A stretch of DNA of 63,000 nucleotides from Rossellomorea arthrocnemi (GTDB lineage: Bacteria; Bacillota; Bacilli; Bacillales; Bacillaceae_B): the NCBI RefSeq assembly GCF_904424705.1, contig NZ_CAJGBF010000020.1, positions 1 through 63,000 on the forward strand, in the 5' to 3' direction. A model generated the notes under the pieces. It made no database searches, was not told the DNA's origin, and saw nothing but the letters and a program-made list of their open reading frames with translations. The translations under genes and the position numbers were made by a program. Below are positions 42,858 through 51,870 of this stretch, piece by piece (the stretch's first letter is position 1; every line of letters starts with the position of its first letter).

Positions 42858-44428
42858 TTGAAATGAACTTCATCAAGTACTTATCGTTCAAGTATAAACT
42901 CACACGCCATAAATCAAACAAATCAAAAAAAGATGTCCTAACAGAATGGATCGGCATCATCATTCTTTGCTTGTCAGCAACTGCAGTGCTTTACTTCATT
43001 ATAAATGCGTTGCCTGAGAGTGTTCAGGACAACATGAATACATACATAGTAGGTTTGTTTGCTTTTCTGTGTCTAATCTCCATCTCGTCCGCTACTAAAG
43101 CGTTCTATAAGGAGTACTTTTTCTCTCCTGAACGTGAGATTTTACTTGTTGCACCTATTAAGAACTCACAAATCATCTTGGCGCGTTTTTTTATAGTGGT
43201 GATTGAAGTCCTTCTTATCAATGCAGCTTTCCTATTTCCTTTTATCCTGGCAAATTACTTTGCCGGAAATATATCCATTCAAATTGTACTGATAACGATT
43301 CCCCAAATCATAGCTGGATCGATTTTCTTCAGTGCCCTGGCACATGTCTTATATGCACTTGCCTTCCTTATTTCGAGAGGGAAAGGATTAAAGACAGTTG
43401 CCTTTTCTATCATGACATTGGCTTCTGTAGGGGTCATTGCAGTCATCGTATACGTTAGCAATTACAAGAATTATTTACTTCATCAGGATGAGTGGGTGAA
43501 TAAGGTTTTTTATCTGCTGCTTCAATATCCTGAGTATCTTCTGGAAAACTCTGTTGAGCCAAAGTCAGTAGCGATATTTACACTGCTTATCATACTATAC
43601 GCATCATTTACGATACCACTAGTCTATTTCCTGACAGACCATTGCTATCAAAAAGGGCTGTTGACCATTTCCTTAAGGGACCTGGATCAATCATTTTATT
43701 CGCACAAAACATCTCTATTCATTCATACATACATCCAGGATCACTTTATCAAGAAAGACTTATTGTTTGTATTAAGAACACCCAAGTTGTTTTCTGTGTA
43801 TGTCTCCCCGTTACTTTTTACGAGTGTCATTGAATTTAAAAATCAATTTGCATCTTCGGGGATATCCTTGACCGTATTAATCAATATTTTTGCCCTTTTC
43901 ATCACGACCGTAACACTCAATATCTTATTATCAGATGATAAAGACCATCAGGATCTTTTATTCAGTATCCCCTTTGATTACCATCATTTATATAAAATGA
44001 GAAGCCGATTAATCCAAACCAGCTCTTTCTTACTAGCAGGATCTTACTTGCTCATTGTCATGATATTGGAGAAGGTAGAATTACCGATTATAATCTACGG
44101 TATTGTGCAATTATTCATCCTAACTTACATATCTTCCAAGGTACTTTTGTCGAGAATCATGACGAGGAATACGAAGAAATATAGTGGCTATAAATATAAT
44201 GGCGAAATAGTGAAGCCCCTTTTTTATTATTTATTTGTATGGAACATTCCCCTGCTAATCGTATTCAGCATACTTTATGAATATTTAAGAAGAATTATAG
44301 AAAACCATTCGTTATCCTTTCAGGCAGCCATCATTCTAATTCTAACTATCATAATCATTATTGGAATGGCTTTTAAAAGTAATAAAACTACAATCAATCA
44401 AGAGGTGAACAGTTCATGGCAAACCTAG
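42854..44428 (+). CDS. Large ABC exporter membrane subunit
   Basis: A 524-residue integral membrane protein with about ten to twelve helices and few charged residues. The region after helix 2 (KAFYKEYFFSPEREILLVAPIKNSQ; key residues SPER and LLVAP) resembles the putative ABC exporter proteins found beside lone ATPases in Firmicutes. It starts with TTG at 42854 (or ATG at 42863) and is coupled to the ATPase gene. Its 3' end overlaps a 45-codon gene. Together they resemble the dedicated export and immunity genes of leaderless bacteriocin clusters. Substrate is inferred from location only. Confidence 0.75.
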   Translation: MIEMNFIKYLSFKYKLTRHKSNKSKKDVLTEWIGIIILCLSATAVLYFIINALPESVQDNMNTYIVGLFAFLCLISISSATKAFYKEYFFSPEREILLVAPIKNSQIILARFFIVVIEVLLINAAFLFPFILANYFAGNISIQIVLITIPQIIAGSIFFSALAHVLYALAFLISRGKGLKTVAFSIMTLASVGVIAVIVYVSNYKNYLLHQDEWVNKVFYLLLQYPEYLLENSVEPKSVAIFTLLIILYASFTIPLVYFLTDHCYQKGLLTISLRDLDQSFYSHKTSLFIHTYIQDHFIKKDLLFVLRTPKLFSVYVSPLLFTSVIEFKNQFASSGISLTVLINIFALFITTVTLNILLSDDKDHQDLLFSIPFDYHHLYKMRSRLIQTSSFLLAGSYLLIVMILEKVELPIIIYGIVQLFILTYISSKVLLSRIMTRNTKKYSGYKYNGEIVKPLFYYLFVWNIPLLIVFSILYEYLRRIIENHSLSFQAAIILILTIIIIIGMAFKSNKTTINQEVNSSWQT

Positions 44429-44553
44429 AAAAAAAAGAATCCAAAACCATTTTTCAACGAGTAAGTTTCGGCTTCACCATTTTTTGTGTAATATTTCTGA
44501 TTATGAGGTTTACGGGATTATTGGATCCTGTTATCGAATTCTTTAAAGGTTAA
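44416..44553 (+). CDS. 45-residue single-helix membrane protein, possible immunity peptide
   Basis: The peptide has a charged N-terminus MANLEKKESKTIFQR, one hydrophobic helix (VSFGFTIFCVIFLIMRFTGLL, about residues 16-36) and a short tail. The start codon overlaps the end of the exporter gene by 13 bases, and GAGGTG lies eight bases upstream. Small membrane proteins of this type are common at the end of leaderless bacteriocin clusters and can give self-immunity. I do not recognise a specific family, so the role is inferred from size and place. Confidence 0.6.
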   Translation: MANLEKKESKTIFQRVSFGFTIFCVIFLIMRFTGLLDPVIEFFKG

Positions 44554-44644
44554 GGTGACAGGGGGACGATTCCTGTCCCCTCTTACTATATGAATCAATG
44601 ATAAATTTACTATCCCGATGTTTAACCTTCCAGCTACCCCGTCC

Positions 44645-44690
44645 CATAGAAGAAGCAAGAGAGCAAAACTCCTCTCTTGCTTCTTCTATG
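44645..44690. terminator. Perfect 19-pair hairpin between convergent genes
   Basis: CATAGAAGAAGCAAGAGAG at 44645-44663 is perfectly complementary to 44672-44690 with an eight-base loop. It lies between the convergent bacteriocin cluster and PanE-like gene. It lacks a clear T-tract on either side but is very stable and probably separates the two units. Confidence 0.7.
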
Positions 44691-44715
44691 TTAGAAAAGA
44701 TGCCTCTCTTACTTA

Positions 44716-45747
44716 TCATGATACACCAGTGGCTTCTGCCAGCCTTGCGAGTTCATTCAGGTTATCAACCTGCATTTGCCTTTTTCCCTGCTCGATTTCT
44801 TCTATTATTTGGACGATTCTGGTGGTGATAGGGAGTTCACGATCAACCTTCTGGCCTGCTGCGATAACCGGAAGGAGCTGGTGAGGTACTTCCGTTTTTC
44901 TTTTTCGGACGGCCAGGTCCCTCCAAATTCCAGTTCTGGTTTTGGAGTATCCACGTAATCGAGTGGTCAGGACCTGAAGCTGGTCTCTTACATCCTGGTA
45001 ATCAGAATAGGCAACAACCTGAGGCTCCCAGTCATCAAAACTTTCCGTGATGACTCCCTGCCTTTCAGCCACTCCTACAACTTCCCTGGTAGTGTTGACA
45101 ATCAGTTCATGGTATTCAGGGTTATCCAATACATCAGCAATCGTTTCATTAGTAGTGGCCGTGGCTGTTAACACCGCTCCGTATGAAAGTTTACTCCATA
45201 GGTATCCTAAGATATTGTCAGTTTCTTTCGCCTCTCCCCAGGCAGAAAGGAGTGAAACCAATTTCTTTACCCGGGAAGTCACGGATCCATCTATCTCCCC
45301 TATATAAAGACTGCCTACCCCTCCATATTCTATAAGCCCCGGCTCCAAATAGTCGGCAAATAAGTTGATGAAGCAACCCACTGTCCGGTCTGCCCCGATT
45401 TCTTCTGCGATCTCATATTCACAGAGACCGTTTTGAAATGAAACCACGAACGAATCTTCATGAAGGAGATGTTTAAACTGTTTTACTGCCTCCCTTGTAT
45501 GTAACGCTTTGACGCACAAGAAAACGACATCGAGTGTTGGTCGACCAGCAAGGATTTCATCCATGGTGAAAGCGTTGACCGGTACAGTAAATGTTTCTTT
45601 CTTTTCAGAGATGGTCAACCCCTTGTTATTCATGTTATTTACATGTTCTTTATTGATGTCGACGAACTGTATATCAGCTCCTGCCCGCGCCAAGTAGGCT
45701 CCGACAACCCCACCAATTGCTCCTGCGCCGATGATTGTAATCTTCAT
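44716..45747 (-). CDS. Ketopantoate reductase-family (PanE/ApbA) oxidoreductase
   Basis: A 343-residue NAD(P)-dependent enzyme with an N-terminal Rossmann motif ITIIGAGAIGGVVGAYLARAG, the conserved FLCVKALHT segment containing the family lysine, QNGLCEYE, and a helical C-terminal domain with WSKLSYGAVLTATATTNET, which holds the second active-site lysine and asparagine pattern. Housekeeping PanE makes pantoate, but this protein is longer (about 300 is usual) and sits in a catabolic operon with peptidases and a symporter, so it more likely acts on a 2-keto or 3-hydroxy acid released by them. A second paralogue lies at 60194-61234. Confidence 0.82.
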   Translation of the reverse strand: MKITIIGAGAIGGVVGAYLARAGADIQFVDINKEHVNNMNNKGLTISEKKETFTVPVNAFTMDEILAGRPTLDVVFLCVKALHTREAVKQFKHLLHEDSFVVSFQNGLCEYEIAEEIGADRTVGCFINLFADYLEPGLIEYGGVGSLYIGEIDGSVTSRVKKLVSLLSAWGEAKETDNILGYLWSKLSYGAVLTATATTNETIADVLDNPEYHELIVNTTREVVGVAERQGVITESFDDWEPQVVAYSDYQDVRDQLQVLTTRLRGYSKTRTGIWRDLAVRKRKTEVPHQLLPVIAAGQKVDRELPITTRIVQIIEEIEQGKRQMQVDNLNELARLAEATGVS

Positions 45748-45813
45748 GCCTTCCTCATCCTCCCTGCTTTCATTTTATGCTTCGGAAGCATACCTTTCCC
45801 GAAACAAATGACT

Positions 45814-47559
45814 TTAACGCTCCTTCAATAAACTTGTCTGCCCCGCTTTATCCAATAGCTCCTTGAGAATAAAATTCACCTGATTTAAGCGTCTGTTTAT
45901 TCCTGTCAGCATCTCAAAATAGTCAGATGTATTTTCAGGTATATCTTTCAATGCTAAAATATCGGATAGCATAGGGATAGGAGGCTGACCCATTGCCTGG
46001 TCATGATCAAATTCATTTCCCCTTACATAATTGAGACGGACCAATCCTTTGGACAAGGAGTGAATCCAACGATTGGCTTCTGCTGTCTCCTCTTCTGACA
46101 GCTTCTCTGATTCGATCTGTTCATATACGGCCTTTACTTTCGCCTCGAGCTGATTGACTCTCATCAGCGATGTTCCTAGCTTCTTTACATCCGGCGCTTC
46201 TTCCTGATAGCGAAGTAAGTGCCCTCTCAACTCTTCTACTGCCTTACGTTGATCGATTGAAAGAAGGTTACTTGTGCAAGCTTTCTCGATTATGGAGAGA
46301 TAGATTCGGCAGTCCCTTTCTAAAAATTCCGGGTCGATTTTGTCTACCGTATCTTCTGTGGTATGCCACCACCAGCCGAACCCTCCTCCTTTACCATCAC
46401 CAAACAAACGGGAAAAGGCACGGGCTGCCGGTGTGGTTGCGGGCAGTTGCTCGGATAGGCCCATCAATAAAGAAGGAACCCCCGGTCCCCAGAAAGATTG
46501 ATCGCCTGCCCTCCCGAAACGGGAACCCTCAAATTCTTCCAAAACCTGATCTTTTATCACCCCGCCGGCCAATCCCTTCGTTTCAGCCATACAATTCCCT
46601 TCTGTTAACACGACTGAATCTTTTCCTCCAACAGAATCGATGTTCACATGCAATACACAAGAATCATATAATTCTTCCCAATTCTCATCACAGTATAAAG
46701 CAGATCCCGCATAGCGGCCGTGAGAGTGCCCGGACCAAAATGCCATACGAAGAGATCGCTTCAAAGGTACCTTCTCTTCGGAAAGAATCCTTGCCACCTC
46801 CAGCATGGTGGCATTCGCTGTCCCATTGTCCATCGAACCATAATGCCATGAATCGATATGGCCACTGAATAACACAAATTGTCCTGATGGATCTGCTCCT
46901 TTTATTTCGGCCTCGAGAGTCGGAATGTCTTTCCATTCTGTTTCGACTTCAGTTCGAAACCAGACTGGAATACTCTGTTGACCTTTTATTTGCTGTTTAA
47001 CTTTTTCACCATCAGCATAATTAATAGATATAACTGGTATATCGGGATACTGGTTTTGTTTTGCGGGAGTGGGATTTCCCCAGACTGTCGAAACAATCAT
47101 TTCATGGGTGTATTCTGCATTGATGAAAACAACCCCTTTTACTCCTTTTTCCTGAGCTTTTTTTACAGCGCCAGGAATGGCAAGCCCATCAATCAAAATG
47201 ATCTTTCCTAATACGTCAGCTGACTTGTACTCTGCATCCGTTCCTTCCCCAATATATACGAGTTCTCCCCTTAGACCGTCTTTCTCAGTGGATACGGCCA
47301 TTGAATGTGTAATGCAAGAATATGAAACACCATCTACTTTCACATCAGCTGATAATGGCCAACTGACCAAGGCCTTCCGCTTATATAAATTTGTCGGCAA
47401 TCCAAATTCGTCCAGCAAACTTTTAGCGTATAAAAAAGCTCTCCATTCTTCTCTGGAGCCCGATAACCTTACTTCTGATGAAATCTTTCTGGTATACTCC
47501 ATTAATTTTTCCTGGCTCACTTTTTCCAGCAGGCTGTTGTCTAACTCTACTTTATTCAT
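45814..47559 (-). CDS. M28-family metallopeptidase with PA domain
   Basis: A 581-residue protein. Residues about 60-225 form a protease-associated domain; the peptidase core has LFSGHIDSWHYGSMDNGTANATML (metal ligands His and Asp), FWSGHSHGRYAGS, VNIDSVGG and WWHTTEDTVDKID. In the second stretch the usual EE of M28 peptidases appears to be replaced by HS, which should be checked. A C-terminal helical extension of about 170 residues follows. No signal peptide is seen, so it is cytoplasmic, unlike most M28 aminopeptidases. It starts 12 bases after the M20 gene and probably cleaves a small peptide or amide imported by the symporter. Confidence 0.82.
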   Translation of the reverse strand: MNKVELDNSLLEKVSQEKLMEYTRKISSEVRLSGSREEWRAFLYAKSLLDEFGLPTNLYKRKALVSWPLSADVKVDGVSYSCITHSMAVSTEKDGLRGELVYIGEGTDAEYKSADVLGKIILIDGLAIPGAVKKAQEKGVKGVVFINAEYTHEMIVSTVWGNPTPAKQNQYPDIPVISINYADGEKVKQQIKGQQSIPVWFRTEVETEWKDIPTLEAEIKGADPSGQFVLFSGHIDSWHYGSMDNGTANATMLEVARILSEEKVPLKRSLRMAFWSGHSHGRYAGSALYCDENWEELYDSCVLHVNIDSVGGKDSVVLTEGNCMAETKGLAGGVIKDQVLEEFEGSRFGRAGDQSFWGPGVPSLLMGLSEQLPATTPAARAFSRLFGDGKGGGFGWWWHTTEDTVDKIDPEFLERDCRIYLSIIEKACTSNLLSIDQRKAVEELRGHLLRYQEEAPDVKKLGTSLMRVNQLEAKVKAVYEQIESEKLSEEETAEANRWIHSLSKGLVRLNYVRGNEFDHDQAMGQPPIPMLSDILALKDIPENTSDYFEMLTGINRRLNQVNFILKELLDKAGQTSLLKER

Positions 47560-47571
47560 AGAAATCCCCTC

Positions 47572-48717
47572 TCAACATTCATTTCCGAATTCCATTAGAA
47601 GCAGGGCCACTAAAGCACTCCGAACCGTCATCTCTCTTACAATTAGATGCTCATGATTGGCGTGGGCTCCATCTCCAACTGCTCCAAGTCCATCCAGTGT
47701 TGGGGCAAGCCGGGCTGAAAAGTTCCCGTCACTTCCGCCTCCTGTTTCTTTTTCCTTTAGGTCAATATCCAAATATTGTTTTGCCAAAGCCTTTGCCTTT
47801 TGGAACATCGATTGCACCTCTTTAGTCCTTTCCAAGGGTGGCCGGTTGATTCCACCCTTTACGGACAGGTGAGTTCTTCCATCGCGAGGCTCAAGATTCT
47901 CTATCAAGGGAATGACACGATCAAACTCATCCTTCACCTTTACTCGCAGGTCTATTTCCGCAACGGCTGTTGCGGCGATGACATTAGATGTTGTTCCTCC
48001 ACTTACCGTTCCTACATTCACTGTCGTACCAATCGACAAATCTGTCAGGCTGTGTAAATAGCTAATCTGATTAGCGATTTCGCCTATTGCGCTTACTCCC
48101 TTTTCCGGATCAATTCCTGCATGAGCGGGTCTGCCTTTCACTTCCATTTGAAAGATCCCGACTCCCTTTCTGGATGTTTTCAATGCACCTTCCGTGGACA
48201 TGGCAGGCTCCAACACAAACACTTGAGTACTCTTTGCAGCTTCTTCTTCAATGAGTGTTTGAGAAGTAGGGCTTCCCAGTTCTTCATCACTGTTAAATAA
48301 GAACACGACTTTTTTGTTGAGTTTCTTTCCAAGAGTTTGTAGAGCATGGACCGCAAACAGGCCTTGAACGATACCTCCCTTCATATCGAAAACTCCCGGT
48401 CCGTAAGCTTTACCGTCCTCAATCCTGAATGGTTTTTCCTTAATTGTCCCTTCCGGCCAGACTGTGTCGAAGTGTGCCAGAAACAATAGTTGCTCCTCAC
48501 CTTCTCCCCACTCCGCTCTGATATGATTTCCATATCGGTCATTTGGAATGATTTCTGTTTTTCCACTAGTTAATCTAGTAAACTGTTCGGCAATCCAAGA
48601 TCCTAATGTATCCGTTAACTCTTTATGATCAGAAGGTGTTTCATGCTCAACAATGGCTTTCAACATTTCGACCATCTCTTCCTCTTTACCTCTTATAAAT
48701 TGGACAATTTCATTCAA
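47572..48717 (-). CDS. M20-family peptidase, glutamate carboxypeptidase type
   Basis: A 381-residue zinc peptidase like carboxypeptidase G2. Motifs: LFLAHFDTVWPEGT (metal His and Asp), GPGVFDMKGGIVQGL (bridging Asp), NSDEELGSPTS (catalytic and metal Glu), EPAMSTEGALKTSRKG, a dimerisation domain with KGRPAHAG, and the final metal His in HANHEHL. It removes a C-terminal amino acid or splits an N-acyl amino acid in the cytoplasm. The start is a TTG at 48717 with AGGAGG eight bases upstream, only two bases after the SDR stop. It is co-transcribed with the M28 peptidase. Confidence 0.88.
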   Translation of the reverse strand: MNEIVQFIRGKEEEMVEMLKAIVEHETPSDHKELTDTLGSWIAEQFTRLTSGKTEIIPNDRYGNHIRAEWGEGEEQLLFLAHFDTVWPEGTIKEKPFRIEDGKAYGPGVFDMKGGIVQGLFAVHALQTLGKKLNKKVVFLFNSDEELGSPTSQTLIEEEAAKSTQVFVLEPAMSTEGALKTSRKGVGIFQMEVKGRPAHAGIDPEKGVSAIGEIANQISYLHSLTDLSIGTTVNVGTVSGGTTSNVIAATAVAEIDLRVKVKDEFDRVIPLIENLEPRDGRTHLSVKGGINRPPLERTKEVQSMFQKAKALAKQYLDIDLKEKETGGGSDGNFSARLAPTLDGLGAVGDGAHANHEHLIVREMTVRSALVALLLMEFGNEC

Positions 48718-48719
48718 TA

Positions 48720-49538
48720 TCAGAACCTCCTGTTTATAGTTTGTAAGCTAGTAAATATTCTTCCTGCAGCATATCCACCGTCTACAAGCAAGGTCTGTCC
48801 GGTCACATAGGAGGAATGACTGCTGGCAAAGTAAACCACTCCATCTGCAATTTCTTCCACTAGTGCTGCTCTGTTTAAAGGGCTGAAGGAGATTTTTTCT
48901 TCATGCTCTCTTTTGGCTTTTTCAGTCTTTAAAGTGTTCAATAACGTATCCGTTTCAACCAACCCGGGTCCGAGGGCATTGACCCTTATCCCATGTGGAG
49001 CCAACTCCAATGCAAGAACCTGCGTCAACATTTTCAAACCTGCTTTTGACGAACAGTAATGCGCCACTCCCGGTCTTGCCACTTCACTTGCCGTAGAGCT
49101 GATATTGACGATCCTCCCCTTAACGCCTTGGACAATCATCATCTTCGCCACCAATTGATTGAGGAAAAAGACAGCCTTCAAATTCAAATCCAGTACGCTG
49201 TCCCATTCCTGTTCGGTAATCTCTAAGAAAGGAGTGGATGGATAAATCCCTGCAGAATGAACAATCACATGAATATCACCGAAGATCTCTACAGCTTCCT
49301 CGACAAGACTCTCCCGAAATGAACCCTCACAGAGATTTCCTGATCGTACAACAACTCGTTGCTCCGGTTGGGTCATGCTCTCTAGTTCACGTTTCAACTG
49401 TTGCAGTTTTTCTTCCTGGATATCCACTAAGCATAGATTTGCACCTTCTTTTGCAAAGCGTTGCGCAATCCCCCTGCCAATCCCCGAACCAGCACCCGTA
49501 ATGATGGCTGTTTCATTCTTAAATAATGGTTTCTCCAT
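48720..49538 (-). CDS. Short-chain dehydrogenase/reductase
   Basis: A 272-residue classical SDR. Cofactor motif TGAGSGIGRGIAQRF at 15-29, NNAG-equivalent HSAGIYPS, catalytic Ser in VNISSTASE, and YxxxK in HYCSSKAGLK; C-terminal LLVDGGYAAGR. An aspartate after strand 2 (CLVDIQ) suggests NAD rather than NADP. It probably oxidises a hydroxyl group of a compound handled by this operon. AGGTGG precedes the ATG. Confidence 0.88.
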   Translation of the reverse strand: MEKPLFKNETAIITGAGSGIGRGIAQRFAKEGANLCLVDIQEEKLQQLKRELESMTQPEQRVVVRSGNLCEGSFRESLVEEAVEIFGDIHVIVHSAGIYPSTPFLEITEQEWDSVLDLNLKAVFFLNQLVAKMMIVQGVKGRIVNISSTASEVARPGVAHYCSSKAGLKMLTQVLALELAPHGIRVNALGPGLVETDTLLNTLKTEKAKREHEEKISFSPLNRAALVEEIADGVVYFASSHSSYVTGQTLLVDGGYAAGRIFTSLQTINRRF

Positions 49539-49563
49539 CTTTCCACCTCATTTCGTTAAGATA

Positions 49564-49589
49564 GGTGCCAATAGTTAATTACTGGCACC
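49564..49589 (-). repeat. GGTGCCA hairpin repeat, second copy
   Basis: GGTGCCA at 49564-49570 and TGGCACC at 49583-49589 form a stem with imperfect inner pairs, in the short gap between the symporter and the SDR gene. It resembles the hairpin at 25083-25116, pointing to a dispersed small repeat that may lower expression of genes downstream. Confidence 0.5.
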
Positions 49590-49599
49590 CTTACTTTCA

Positions 49600-51018
49600 C
49601 TATTTTTCAAAAAAAGGGTCCAAGCTTTCTTTAGGTACCGGTTTGGTTACTTTACTAACAGCAATTAATAGAATAGTAGATACCACCACACCAGGTATCA
49701 CCTCATTTAACCCAAATGGTTTGTCTAACATAAACCACAGGAGGACTGTCAACACCCCGCCAATCATGGAGAAAAGTGCCCCTGCCTTCGTTGCTCCTTT
49801 CCAATTCAGTCCAAAGATGACCAGAGCGAAGAAGAAACTTGCTACTAGAGAAGCCTGAACCATGACAATAAATTGCACCATGTCAAATGGTTTGACCGCG
49901 AAGGCCAGCGGGAATAAAGAAAGAACTACTACTGCAATCCTATTCAGCCTCATTTTTTGCTTATCGGTAGCATGCGGATTTATGACACCATAAATGTCAT
50001 GTGAGATTCCTGACGCGGAAACAAGCATAATGCCAGAAACCGTACTCATGATTGAAGCAAGAATGGCGACCATTAACAGCGCTCCCACCAATGGCGGCAG
50101 GACATTTATTGCCATGATTGAAGAAGCACTGTCCCCGGTGTTTAACATCGGAAAAAGAGAACGCATGGCCATACCGCCAAGACAAACGGAGATTCCAACG
50201 ATCACTTGAAAGATGAAAGAGAATCCAATTGCCAAGCGTACGGTCTTTTGACTCTTCAGGGTATACATTCTCGCTAATTCATAAGGAGAAATCGCCATTG
50301 CAAATCCAAAAGCAAGTCCAAACCCTAACAAATCTTTAAAACCAAAGTGCCAGCCCGTGATGGCAGGATCTAATTCAGTCAAGAAGTTACCCACAAACTC
50401 ATAACCACCGGCTTGACTGAATAAAAGTGGAATCGCTGCAAAGAAACACCCTGCCATTATCAGTGCCTGTACGAAATCGCTGTAAGCAGTTGCTTTCATT
50501 CCACCTTTCATCGTATAGACCATAGTGATCGCAATCGTTATAAACGCACCCCAGACCATCGGAATGCCAAAAATCGTTTGCATCACGATACCGCCGGCGA
50601 CATACTGACCAATCAGATAGACGGTATATGCGACTATAATTAAAATCGCTGCGATTACTTTACCAACTTTCGTGTTGTACCGTTTTTCAACATAATCAGG
50701 GACCGTTACCCCTTTAAAACGCTGAAACTTAGGTGCAACCCAGATAGCGGAAACCAGCCAGCCAAGCCAGAGTCCCGGCCAAAACCAAATGTAGCTTGCA
50801 CCGGTCAAGTAATGGACACCCATTGTCCCAACGAAGGTTCCGGCACTCATTTGGGTAGCTGCCAATGCCGCGCCACCGACAACCGCTCCGATGGATCGCC
50901 CTGCGACAAGATGATCCTCGCTCGTTTTATTTCCTTTTCCAGCCCACATACCGATTCCAAGCACAAAAACAAAATATGCGATAATGACGTAATAGAAAAC
51001 CGGACTGATCTCAAACAT
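49600..51018 (-). CDS. Sodium:solute symporter (SSS family)
   Basis: A 472-residue transporter with about 13 membrane helices. Family features include AGRSIGAVVGGAALAATQMSAGTFVG in helix 1 region (sodium-site residues), ISPYELARMYTLKSQKTVRLA and STVSGIMLVSASGISHDIYG in the region of helices 8-9. It should import an organic solute with sodium: panthothenate/proline-type members carry carboxylates and amino acids. It follows a 32-residue accessory protein gene by 15 bases and precedes catabolic genes, so its substrate is presumably degraded by them. AGGGGGG lies just upstream of the ATG. Confidence 0.92.
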   Translation of the reverse strand: MFEISPVFYYVIIAYFVFVLGIGMWAGKGNKTSEDHLVAGRSIGAVVGGAALAATQMSAGTFVGTMGVHYLTGASYIWFWPGLWLGWLVSAIWVAPKFQRFKGVTVPDYVEKRYNTKVGKVIAAILIIVAYTVYLIGQYVAGGIVMQTIFGIPMVWGAFITIAITMVYTMKGGMKATAYSDFVQALIMAGCFFAAIPLLFSQAGGYEFVGNFLTELDPAITGWHFGFKDLLGFGLAFGFAMAISPYELARMYTLKSQKTVRLAIGFSFIFQVIVGISVCLGGMAMRSLFPMLNTGDSASSIMAINVLPPLVGALLMVAILASIMSTVSGIMLVSASGISHDIYGVINPHATDKQKMRLNRIAVVVLSLFPLAFAVKPFDMVQFIVMVQASLVASFFFALVIFGLNWKGATKAGALFSMIGGVLTVLLWFMLDKPFGLNEVIPGVVVSTILLIAVSKVTKPVPKESLDPFFEK

Positions 51019-51033
51019 GATATTCCCCCCTTA

Positions 51034-51132
51034 TCATTCTTCTTCCTTCGAGTTCATTTTCAACGCCCAAACAAAGTAACCTGTAATAAAGACAGCAGCG
51101 TATATGACAAGCCCCCAAAAAGGTGTTCCCAT
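51034..51132 (-). CDS. Symporter small accessory membrane protein (32 residues)
   Basis: The peptide MGTPFWGLVIYAAVFITGYF continues with VWALKMNSKEEE, one membrane helix and a charged tail. Its ATG overlaps the stop of the preceding gene (TAATG), and the symporter gene starts 15 bases after its stop. Tiny one-helix proteins directly in front of SSS symporter genes are a recognised feature in Firmicutes. A similar arrangement exists at 61263-61391. Confidence 0.7.
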   Translation of the reverse strand: MGTPFWGLVIYAAVFITGYFVWALKMNSKEEE

Positions 51133-51812
51133 TATGCAGCAGCTCCCTTCTTCTTATTTACTTCAGCTCTGAACCAAGTAAAAATAATGGTTATTAGTGC
51201 TAAGACCACGACCCATGATGTAACATTAAAAACGTTAAACGGCCCTGCGTCCTCACCGTAAACATACTTCACATGTGATGGAATGTTCATAATATGGCTT
51301 TCTACTTCATTGTTTACCTCATCAATGATTACAGGGAAAGAATTTTTATGAACGGTTTCCCCTTCAGGAGCATTGAAGGAAATTTGAACAATATTACTGT
51401 TTCCTTGAGTGGGATACTCGGGTACAAACAGAGGTGTAATGTATGAGTCCTCTTGAAGTGTTAAACTGTATTGGAGTTCATAGGTGAAATCATCTGAGAC
51501 GTTTTCCGGAGGGGTTACAAGTAACTTGTTTAGAGCTTCACCCTTTTCCCAATGATATTCAAGCTCTTGTCCATTGGAGGTGACGGTCAATTGATCAATC
51601 TGGCTGCTCTCTAAGTTGGAAAAGGTGTGGGATATTTTCTCTTTGATGCTGCCAGCATGAGATAATGAAACTTTTTCTGATATTGCATAGTTTTTGTCGT
51701 TTCCAGCTTTCACCTTAACCGTTGCCTCTTTCAGCATGGTTGGTTCTGCTGCAAGGGCAGATACATTTGAATAAAGGAAGAAAATAAGAACTAAAAATAT
51801 GATCTTTTTCAT
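51132..51812 (-). CDS. Hypothetical membrane-anchored extracellular protein
   Basis: I do not recognise a family. The 226-residue protein has a signal peptide (MKKIIFLVLIFFLYSNVSALAA), an extracellular region of about 160 residues that looks beta-rich, a C-terminal membrane helix (about 195-215, VTSWVVVLALITIIFTWF) and a short basic tail NKKKG. The ATG at 51812 has GAGGTGG six bases upstream and is preferred to the start three codons earlier. It lies between the Lrp regulator and the symporter genes and is coupled to the small accessory gene, so it may help capture or sense the transported solute. Confidence 0.65.
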   Translation of the reverse strand: MKKIIFLVLIFFLYSNVSALAAEPTMLKEATVKVKAGNDKNYAISEKVSLSHAGSIKEKISHTFSNLESSQIDQLTVTSNGQELEYHWEKGEALNKLLVTPPENVSDDFTYELQYSLTLQEDSYITPLFVPEYPTQGNSNIVQISFNAPEGETVHKNSFPVIIDEVNNEVESHIMNIPSHVKYVYGEDAGPFNVFNVTSWVVVLALITIIFTWFRAEVNKKKGAAA

Positions 51813-51870
51813 GTAAACCACCTCGTTTTTCTGATTATAGTGATTATTCAGTCTTTTTAATTGAAAAAAA

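Noticed and set aside
46170..46868. Long open frame (232 codons) on the plus strand opposite the M28 peptidase gene
   Set aside because: It lies wholly antisense to a gene with clear family motifs, has no ribosome site and its composition reads as a shadow of the coding strand.
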